From: Actinophytocola sp.
GTDB lineage: Bacteria > Actinomycetota > Actinomycetes > Mycobacteriales > Pseudonocardiaceae
Reading direction: 5' to 3'
Assembly (NCBI GenBank): GCA_009377475.1
Contig: WHTY01000059.1
Location: 1-32,263 of the forward strand
Length of the DNA stretch: 32,263 nt
Shown here: positions 7,160 to 12,965 of the stretch, in pieces
How the letters are laid out: every line of letters begins with the position of its first letter
Position numbering within the stretch: the first letter of the stretch is position 1
The notes under the pieces: generated by a model
Told to the model about the DNA's origin: nothing
Databases searched by the model: none
Seen by the model: the letters and a program-made list of their open reading frames with translations, nothing else
Translations under genes and position numbers: made by a program

Positions 7160-7891
7160 GTGATCGACAAGACCCGGTTGCTGGCACAGTTCCCGTTCGT
7201 TGCCGACCTCGCCAAGCAGTGGGAGGATTTCAACGAGCCGGCCGCCAAGCTGGCGCGCCGCAAGGAGCGTGCCTCGCGGGGGCTGACGATCTGGCTGGTG
7301 CTCGCTACGTTGTGCGGTATCGCGGTCGGCACCGGGTCGCACCCGTTCATCACGGGTCTCGTCGTGTTCTCCGCGCTCGCGGTGCGGGCGGGCCTGCGGC
7401 TGCGCAGGCTGCACCGCGCCACCGCGCCGTTGTCCGACGGCAAACGGCGTGCGCTGCCGCCCAGGACGTCGGTGGCGCACGAGCCACTGCAACGGCTGGT
7501 CGAGGCGCGGAAGTCGCTCCACGAGCTGTTGGCCCAGTTGGCAACGCCGCACGCGGGTGGTCCCGCCGTCGCGGACGACTCACTCGACGCCGCGCGGGGC
7601 ACGGCCACCGAAGCGGAGGAAGCGCTGTACGGCCTGGCCGCGCGGATCGTCGCGATCGAGCGAGCGCGTGACGCCGCGCCCGCAGGCGAGCGCCGCGCGC
7701 TGGAGTCGGCCGTGACGACGTTGCGCGAGCAGCTCGTCGAGGGCGTCGACTCCTACGGCAGTCTGCTCGCCGCCGCCGGGAAGGCGGTCGCCGCGCGCGG
7801 CGGCGGCCTCGGCGGCGCGCGCGAAGGCCTCACGGACGCCACCGACCGACTTGCAGGCATGGCCCTAGCCCTCCGCGAACTCAGCACATAG
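7160..7891 (+). CDS. pspM: phage-shock envelope-stress membrane protein PspM (Rv2743c-like)
   Basis: This 243-residue protein follows pspA by 11 nt. A charged N-terminus is followed by two closely spaced membrane segments, about residues 41-58 and 62-78, with a short loop (GTGSHPF). The rest is a long cytoplasmic Ala/Arg/Glu-rich helical region, probably coiled coil. Position, topology and length match mycobacterial Rv2743c, which tethers PspA to the membrane. Sequence is poorly conserved in this family, so the name rests mainly on synteny. The GTG at 7160 overlaps a GAGG ribosome site. No PspN (Rv2742c) equivalent follows; the next DNA is a repeat array. Confidence 0.75.
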   Translation: MIDKTRLLAQFPFVADLAKQWEDFNEPAAKLARRKERASRGLTIWLVLATLCGIAVGTGSHPFITGLVVFSALAVRAGLRLRRLHRATAPLSDGKRRALPPRTSVAHEPLQRLVEARKSLHELLAQLATPHAGGPAVADDSLDAARGTATEAEEALYGLAARIVAIERARDAAPAGERRALESAVTTLREQLVEGVDSYGSLLAAAGKAVAARGGGLGGAREGLTDATDRLAGMALALRELST

Positions 7892-7906
7892 CCGGGCGGG
7901 GGTCCG

Positions 7907-8011
7907 CGCGAGTCTCACCTTATTCGCCGCGAGTCACACCTTAATGTGCGCGAGTTTCACCTTATTCGCCGCGAGTTTCACCGCGCCGCGCGCGAGCCCC
8001 GACTTCCGGTG
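7907..8011 (+). repeat. left array of five contiguous 21-bp repeats
   Basis: Units begin at 7907, 7928, 7949, 7970 and 7991, an exact 21-bp period with no spacers. The first reads CGCGAGTCTCACCTTATTCG plus C. Units 1 to 3 keep CGCGAGT(C/T)(T/A)CACCTTA(T/A)T. Unit 4 keeps the first half only. Unit 5 differs (CGCGAGCCCCGACTTCCGGT plus G) but has a close partner in the right array. The array fills the gap between the convergent ends of pspM and pyrD. No reading frame is supported. Function unknown. Confidence 0.85.
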
Positions 8012-8014
8012 CCG

Positions 8015-9052
8015 CTACCGCGCGGCGCGGGCGATCCGGCGGACCAGCGCTGGTCCCTGGTAGATGAACGCGGTGTAGAGCTGCACCAGGCTCGCGCCCG
8101 CGTCGAACATCCGCAGCGCGTCGTCCGGTCCCGAGATGCCGCCGACGCCGATGATCGGCAGCGCGCCACCGGTCTCCTTGGCGACGAACCGCACCACTTC
8201 CAGCGCCCGCTCGGTCAGCGGTGCCCCGGACAGTCCGCCCGCTTCCTGCCCGTTTGCGACGTCCTCAGCATCCAACCCCTCGCGGGACAGCGTGGTGTTC
8301 GTGGCGATGATGCCCGCGACGTCGTGTGCTTTGCATACGTCGAGCAGTTCCGCGAGGGCGTCGTTGGTGAGGTCTGGCGCGACTTTCACCAGCAATGGTG
8401 TTTGTGCGCGGCCGCCAGCCAGCTCTGCCGATTCGCGTTGCAGCGCCGCCAGCAGCTCGGCCAGCGAGCCCTTGTCCTGGAGCGTGCGCAGGCCGGGCGT
8501 GTTGGGGGAGCTGACGTTGATCGCGAAGTAGTCCGCGTGCGGATACAGCGTGCGCAGCGAGAACAGGTAGTCATCCACGGCGTCCTCGATCGGGGCGGCC
8601 TTCGACTTCCCGATGCTGATGCCCAGCGGCACGTCCGGCTTCCCGCCCGCCGTGATGCGTTCGGCCAGGGCCTCCGCACCGTCGTTGTTGAAGCCCATGC
8701 GGTTGATGACCGCGCGTGATCGTGGCAGCGAGAACAGCCGGGGCCGCGGGTTACCGGGTTGCGGCAGCCGGGTGACGGTCCCCGCCTCGACGAAGCCGAA
8801 ACCGAGCGCGGGCCAGGCGCGCAACGCGCGGCCGTCCTTGTCCATCCCGGCGGCGAGCCCCACGGGGTTCGGGAACCGCAGTCCGAACATCGTCCGCGGC
8901 GTGTCGACGGCGTAGTGATGCCGGAGCGCGGCCAACACGGGCGGGACGCGGCTGATCCCTGCGAGCGCTGCCATTGTGCGCTCGTGCACCACTTCGGGGT
9001 CCTGCCCGCCGCAGCGGTACAGCGCGGGGCGGACGATCCTGTCGTACAGCAC
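8015..9052 (-). CDS. pyrD: dihydroorotate dehydrogenase (quinone), class 2
   Basis: PyrD oxidises dihydroorotate to orotate in pyrimidine synthesis, passing electrons to membrane quinone through FMN. The 345-residue protein starts VLYDRIVRPALYRCGGQDPE, the short N-terminal helical part typical of class 2 enzymes. It contains FPNPVGLAAGMDKDG, GTVTRLPQPGNPRPRLF, INRMGFNNDG and FAINVSSPNTPGLR, where the Ser of NVSSPNTPG is the class 2 catalytic base. LLVKVAPDL and GVGGISGPDDALRMFDAGA complete the FMN site. GTG 9052 is chosen because the protein then starts where relatives start. A GTG at 9121 would add 23 residues that lie partly inside the right repeat array. Repeat arrays lie on both sides of the gene. 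Confidence 0.95.
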   Translation of the reverse strand: MLYDRIVRPALYRCGGQDPEVVHERTMAALAGISRVPPVLAALRHHYAVDTPRTMFGLRFPNPVGLAAGMDKDGRALRAWPALGFGFVEAGTVTRLPQPGNPRPRLFSLPRSRAVINRMGFNNDGAEALAERITAGGKPDVPLGISIGKSKAAPIEDAVDDYLFSLRTLYPHADYFAINVSSPNTPGLRTLQDKGSLAELLAALQRESAELAGGRAQTPLLVKVAPDLTNDALAELLDVCKAHDVAGIIATNTTLSREGLDAEDVANGQEAGGLSGAPLTERALEVVRFVAKETGGALPIIGVGGISGPDDALRMFDAGASLVQLYTAFIYQGPALVRRIARAAR

Positions 9053-9109
9053 GCCGTCAGTCTCGCGTACGACGACGAGCGCCGCCGCACCCGCACCACC
9101 GGAGTGAGG

Positions 9110-9259
9110 CGCGAGTCCCACCGTCGGGTAGCGCGAGCCCCGAGATCGGGCGTCACTGGAAGTCGGGACTCACGGCACCACGGCGCGGGACTCGCGCCAA
9201 ACAACGTGAGACTCGCGGCGAATAGGGTGAGACTCGCGCGGATTACGGTGAGACTCGCG
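9110..9259. repeat. right array of seven contiguous 21-22 bp repeats, switching orientation
   Basis: Two plus-strand units start at 9110 and 9132 (22 bp each). Five minus-strand units follow directly, with 5' ends at 9174, 9196, 9217, 9238 and 9259 (21, 22, 21, 21, 21 bp). There is no gap between units. The three outermost read CGCGAGTCTCACCGTAATCC, CGCGAGTCTCACCCTATTCG and CGCGAGTCTCACGTTGTTTG. The unit ending at 9174 (CGTGAGTCCCGACTTCCAGT plus G) matches the fifth unit of the left array at 18 of 21 bases. The array lies between the start of pyrD and the end of the ParA gene. Confidence 0.85.
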
Positions 9260-9262
9260 GGG

Positions 9263-10102
9263 TTAGGCGCTTTCGTCCGTCAGCAGGCCGGAGTCTGGCG
9301 GCTCGAGGTGGTGGCGGCCTCGTCGGGCGGAGCGCAGGATGCGCGCGAGCACGAGGTTGAACGCCAGCGCGATCTCCCGCCCGCCTGGCGTGGCCCACTC
9401 GTGGATCGGGGTGCACGCACCCGCGGCCTGCTGCACCGCAAGCCGGTCCGGCAGCGCCACCGGCATCACCAGTGAGCCGAACCCTTCCCGCAGCTCGTTG
9501 ATCCGGTAGTGGTGCTCGTGCGACCGAGCGCGGAACTTGTTCACCAGCACCCCGAGCGCCCGCAACTGCTGGTTCTGCTGCTCCTGGGTGTGCTCGATCG
9601 CCTGGAACGCGCGTTGCGCGCCGGACACGGCGTACATCGTCGGCTCGGTCACCAGCAGCGCGCCGGTCGCGGCGAGTAGCGCGGACCGGGTGAGCCTGCC
9701 CAGCGACGGCGGGCAGTCCAGCACGATCAGGTCGTAGTGCGACTCGTTGTTCGGATCGGCGTACCACGACGTCGCGCGCGCCAGGTTCTCCAGCGGGCTG
9801 GCGTGCGGGGACTGCTCGTTCAGCGACTCGATGTCCTCGTTCCCGGCGAGCACGTCGACGTCGTCGCTCCAGGCGCTCTGCGAGACGGCCTGCCCGAGGA
9901 TGGGCGGGCGTGGGGTGGCGAGGACGTCGGCCAAGCCGTACTCCGCGCCAGCGGGGTCGAGCGTCGCTGTCGCGTTGCCCTGTGGGTCGAGGTCAACCAC
10001 GAGCGTCCTAATATTGCGACGGAGCGCAGCTGAGGCGAGACCCAGAGCGACGGTGGTCTTGCCGACGCCACCCTTCAGGCTGAGGACCGCGACGATCTGC
10101 AC
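9263..10102 (-). CDS. stand-alone ParA-family ATPase
   Basis: The 279-residue protein is a deviant-Walker ATPase of the ParA/MinD superfamily. It opens VQIVAVLSLKGGVGKTT (K10, K15), then VVDLDPQGNAT, and DLIVLDCPPSLGRLTRSAL for the switch II region. The C-terminal third carries VLVNKFRARSHEHHYRINELRE. These proteins place plasmids, origins or protein complexes by dynamic DNA or membrane binding. No ParB-like gene and no parS-like palindrome is seen nearby, so it is unlikely to be the chromosome ParA. The GTG at 10102 is chosen because TACGCT ends 7 nt upstream (leaderless) and because homologous sequence begins there. An upstream GTG would add 48 low-complexity residues. It diverges from the methyltransferase gene. 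Confidence 0.87.
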   Translation of the reverse strand: MQIVAVLSLKGGVGKTTVALGLASAALRRNIRTLVVDLDPQGNATATLDPAGAEYGLADVLATPRPPILGQAVSQSAWSDDVDVLAGNEDIESLNEQSPHASPLENLARATSWYADPNNESHYDLIVLDCPPSLGRLTRSALLAATGALLVTEPTMYAVSGAQRAFQAIEHTQEQQNQQLRALGVLVNKFRARSHEHHYRINELREGFGSLVMPVALPDRLAVQQAAGACTPIHEWATPGGREIALAFNLVLARILRSARRGRHHLEPPDSGLLTDESA

Positions 10103-10109
10103 ACGTTGC

Positions 10110-10115
10110 AGCGTA
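10110..10115 (-). promoter_or_regulatory. -10 element of the ParA gene, leaderless start
   Basis: On the minus strand TACGCT is followed by 7 nt and then GTG at 10102. The arrangement is the same as before rimO and argA. No ribosome site is present. Confidence 0.5.
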
Positions 10116-10154
10116 GCTGCCGCCACCCGCCCGGTGGGACCTGGTGCGCCGGAT

Positions 10155-10169
10155 CGGTCGGTTCGACCG
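10155..10169. repeat. short inverted repeat in the parA/methyltransferase gap
   Basis: CGGTCG, GTT, CGACCG form a perfect 6-bp inverted repeat about 40 bp upstream of the ParA -10 element. It could be an operator. No known consensus was recognised. Confidence 0.3.
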
Positions 10170-10226
10170 GTTGAACTCACGCGAACGGACGCGCTGACTG
10201 GTGCCGCTGGACCATTCGCACGGCCC

Positions 10227-10246
10227 GTGGCCCCGCGCGGGGCCAC
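10227..10246. repeat. perfect 20-bp palindrome in a divergent gap
   Basis: GTGGCCCCGCGCGGGGCCAC is fully self-complementary. It lies between two divergent genes, where a terminator is not expected unless an unseen transcript crosses it. An operator or a structured leader of the ParA gene are the alternatives. Confidence 0.5.
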
Positions 10247-10329
10247 CCGCAGGTACAGCGACGAAGACGCCGTGCGGCCGGCCGACCGGCACCCGGCCCC
10301 GGTTACCGGCCAGTGTCGGACTCAGGCAT

Positions 10330-10335
10330 TAGGGT
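10330..10335 (+). promoter_or_regulatory. -10 element of the methyltransferase gene, leaderless start
   Basis: TAGGGT is followed by 6 nt and ATG 10342. The GAGG between them is too close to the start to be a normal ribosome site. Confidence 0.45.
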
Positions 10336-10341
10336 GAGGCC

Positions 10342-11073
10342 ATGCGAATGGACAGTCCTGCCGTGCGTGGCTCCAACGCCGTGCACCGCGTGCTCGACGA
10401 GGAACTGGCCGCCGCTCGGGAGCGCGGGGTCGAGCACCCTGTCGTCGTCGACGTCGGCGGCGGCAGCGGCGTGTGGGCGGTTCCGCTCGCGGTGGCGGGC
10501 TGCACCGTCACGGTGGTCGATCCGAACCCGAACGCGCTGGCCACGCTGTCCCGCCGGGCGGAGGACGACGGCGTCGCGGATCGGGTCACCGGCATCGCGG
10601 AGGACGTCGACGCGCTCGCGGACGTCGTGCCCGCCGGGAGCGCCGACATCGTGCTCGCGCACGGCCTGCTGGAAGTCGTCGACGACCCGGCGGACGCCGC
10701 TGCGGCGCTGGCGACGGCGGTGGCGCCGGAGGGCGTCGTCTCCGTGCTGGCCGCCAACCGGCACGCCGCCGTGCTGCACCGCGCGCTCGCTGGGCGGTTC
10801 GACGAGGCCCGCACGCTGCTGACCGGCCACGACGGTGTGCTGCCCGATGACGGCGAGGCGCTGCTGCGCCGCTTCGACGTCGACAGCCTCACCCGCCTGC
10901 TCGACGGCGCTGGCCTGCGGGTCGCCGCCCTGCGCGGCGACGGCATCGTGGCGGACTCCGTGTCCGACGCCAGTGACGACGACGCGATGGAGTTCGAGCG
11001 CGTCGCCGCGAGCATGTCGCCGCTGCGGGACATCGCGTCTCGCCTGCACGCGCTCGCGCGCCGCGCGGGCTGA
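10342..11073 (+). CDS. class I SAM-dependent methyltransferase
   Basis: The 243-residue cytoplasmic protein has a Rossmann SAM-binding fold. Motif I is VVVDVGGGSGVWAVPLA (residues 34-50), the acidic SAM-ribose residue is D60 in VTVVDPNPNAL, and IVLAHGLLEVVDDPADA is the region after motif II. The substrate is not evident. Spacing and layout resemble small-molecule or tRNA uridine (CmoA/SmtA-like) methyltransferases. It lies 12 nt upstream of dinB in the same direction, so the two are probably cotranscribed. From memory, similar pairs occur near DUF3040 and moxR in related genera. Confidence 0.85.
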   Translation: MRMDSPAVRGSNAVHRVLDEELAAARERGVEHPVVVDVGGGSGVWAVPLAVAGCTVTVVDPNPNALATLSRRAEDDGVADRVTGIAEDVDALADVVPAGSADIVLAHGLLEVVDDPADAAAALATAVAPEGVVSVLAANRHAAVLHRALAGRFDEARTLLTGHDGVLPDDGEALLRRFDVDSLTRLLDGAGLRVAALRGDGIVADSVSDASDDDAMEFERVAASMSPLRDIASRLHALARRAG

Positions 11074-11085
11074 CCCACCACCGCC

Positions 11086-12390
11086 ATGGGGCGCAACACC
11101 GGCCTCCCCGACGGACTGCGGCACCTACGCATCACCGCCGACACCCCGCCGCAGGCATGGCCGGACGACTCCGGTTGCGGCGTGCTGCACATCGACATGG
11201 ACGCCTTCTTCGCCGCCGTTGAGCTGCGCACCCGCCCCGAGCTGGCGGACAAACCGGTCGTCGTGGCGGGCGGCGGCGACCGCTCGGTGGTGCTGGCCGC
11301 GAACTATCCCGCGCGCGAGTTCGGCGTCCGCTCTGCGATGCCGGTGGCGGCGGCGCGCAGGCTGTGCCCGCACGCGGTGTACCTGCCGCCGACGCGCGGT
11401 GCGTACAGCGAGGTCTCGTCGGCGGTGATGGCGGTGTTCGCGGACTTCACGCCGCTGGTGGAGCCGCTGGGCATGGACGAGGCGTTCCTCGACGTCAACG
11501 GCGCGCTCAAGCGGTTGCGCACCACCTCGGCGCGCATCGGCGCCGAGATCCGCGCCCGCATCGCCGCCGAGCACGGCATCACCTGCTCGGTCGGCATCGC
11601 TCCTGTCAAGTTCGCCGCCAAGCTCGCCTCGGGCATGGCCAAGCCGGATGCCATGGTCGTCGTGCCGCGCGATCAGGTGCGGGAGTTCCTGCATCCGCTG
11701 CCGGTGTCGGCGCTGTCCGGCGTCGGGCAGCGCACCAACGCCGCGCTCGAACGCGCCGGGCTGCGCACCATCGCCGACGTCGCGGCGGCACCGCTGGCGC
11801 GGCTACGGCGCGTGGTCGGGACGGCGGCGGGGGAGCACCTGCACGCGCTGGCCCACGGCGACGACCCGCGCCCGGTCCAGCCGGACAGTCCGGACAAGTC
11901 GCTCGGCGCTGAGCAGACGTTCGACGTCGACCAGGACGATCACGACATCTTGGCGCGCGAACTGCTCGGCCTCGCGCAGCGGGTGGCGGCCACGCTGCGC
12001 CGCAAGGAACTCACCGGCAAAACCGTGGTCGTCAAGATCCGGTTCGCCGACTTCACCACGATCACGCGGTCCCGCTCGCTGTCCGCCGCCACCGACGTCG
12101 CGCACGAGATCCACGCCTGCGCGCAGGCGTTGTTGACCGCCAACGTGCCGCCGGGAACGCTCGTGCGACTGCTCGGGGTGCGGGTCGAGGGGCTCACCGA
12201 CCGCGACGGCGGGCAGCAGTTGCGCCTCGATGCGGACGAGCCACGCTGGCGCGACGCGGAACTGGCGGCGGACACCGCGCGTGACCGGTTCGGCACCTCA
12301 GCGGTACGACCCGCCTCGCTGCTAGGCTTGAGTCCCACTGATCGGACACGTGCGGGCGCGGATCACGACAAGTCGGACACAGATCGATAA
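11086..12390 (+). CDS. dinB: DNA polymerase IV (Y-family translesion polymerase)
   Basis: The 434-residue protein is a Y-family polymerase for lesion bypass. The palm carries the catalytic acidic residues D37 (VLHIDMDAFFAAVE) and D131-E132 (GMDEAFLDV). TCSVGIAPVKFAAKLASGMAKPD marks the palm core. A helix-hairpin-helix thumb follows (LSGVGQRTNAALERAGLRTIADV), then the little-finger domain. A clamp-binding-like stretch, QQLRLD, lies near the C-terminus. The usual Ser before the catalytic DEA motif is replaced (GMDEA), which is a mild departure. The start at 11086 gives an N-terminal extension of about 30 residues; no ribosome site is clear, so translation may couple to the methyltransferase. 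Confidence 0.93.
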   Translation: MGRNTGLPDGLRHLRITADTPPQAWPDDSGCGVLHIDMDAFFAAVELRTRPELADKPVVVAGGGDRSVVLAANYPAREFGVRSAMPVAAARRLCPHAVYLPPTRGAYSEVSSAVMAVFADFTPLVEPLGMDEAFLDVNGALKRLRTTSARIGAEIRARIAAEHGITCSVGIAPVKFAAKLASGMAKPDAMVVVPRDQVREFLHPLPVSALSGVGQRTNAALERAGLRTIADVAAAPLARLRRVVGTAAGEHLHALAHGDDPRPVQPDSPDKSLGAEQTFDVDQDDHDILARELLGLAQRVAATLRRKELTGKTVVVKIRFADFTTITRSRSLSAATDVAHEIHACAQALLTANVPPGTLVRLLGVRVEGLTDRDGGQQLRLDADEPRWRDAELAADTARDRFGTSAVRPASLLGLSPTDRTRAGADHDKSDTDR

Positions 12391-12535
12391 TTCTGGGTAG
12401 AAGCTTGCCGGATCGGGTAGTCCTGGATGCGCCGGGCTCGTATCCTGGAAGTGGCAGCCGGTAAGCAGGTGCCGACGATGGGATGTGGTGAGTTGCGCGC
12501 GGCAGCTCAGACGACATGCCGCGGGAGGAGGACAG

Positions 12536-12931
12536 ATGCCACTCTCCGAGCATGAGCAGCGGCTGCTCGACCAGATCGAGCAGGCGTTGTATGCCGAGGA
12601 CCCGAAGTTCGCATCGAACGTCAGGGGCAAGCGGCTCCGGAAACCCTCGCGTGGCAAGCGGTTGCAAGGCATGGTGCTGTTCGCGGCCGGTATCACGCTC
12701 TTGCCGCTCGGCGTGATGGTGCAGGTGCGCCTCGCGGAGATCCCCATCCTCAGTGTGCTCGGCTTCCTGCTGATGTTCTTCGGTGTGCTGCTGTTCGTGA
12801 CGTCGATGCGCGCCCAACCGGACGGCGCGTCCGACTCGTCTGATGAGGACAAGGATGGCAAGAGCGCCAAGCGAAGCTCGTTCTCGCAACGCATGGAAGA
12901 GCGCTTCCGGCACCGTTTCGACGACCACTGA
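12536..12931 (+). CDS. DUF3040 family small membrane protein
   Basis: The 131-residue protein begins MPLSEHEQRLLDQIEQALYAEDPKFA, the hallmark of DUF3040. A basic stretch (RGKRLRKPSRGKR) follows, then two membrane segments at about residues 45-65 and 68-90, and a charged tail ending RHRFDDH. Function is unknown. Members sit near the division cluster in mycobacteria (Rv2169c near mraZ), so an envelope role is plausible. GGAGGAGG lies 5-10 nt before the ATG. A possible -10 (TATCCT, 12441-12446) precedes it. The last codons and stop are duplicated in tandem. It converges on tgpA. Confidence 0.9.
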   Translation: MPLSEHEQRLLDQIEQALYAEDPKFASNVRGKRLRKPSRGKRLQGMVLFAAGITLLPLGVMVQVRLAEIPILSVLGFLLMFFGVLLFVTSMRAQPDGASDSSDEDKDGKSAKRSSFSQRMEERFRHRFDDH

Positions 12932-12950
12932 GGTTTCGACGACCACTGAG
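12915..12950. repeat. 18-bp perfect tandem duplication at the DUF3040 stop
   Basis: GTTTCGACGACCACTGAG occurs twice in a row (12915-12932 and 12933-12950). The first copy encodes the last residues and stop of the DUF3040 protein; the second is a non-coding copy. The convergent tgpA gene ends 16 bp away. Confidence 0.85.
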
Positions 12951-12965
12951 AGAGCGGCCCCGCTG

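Noticed and set aside
7907..9259. CRISPR array
   Set aside because: The units are contiguous with no unique spacers, the period is 21-22 bp, orientation changes within the right array, and no cas gene is near.
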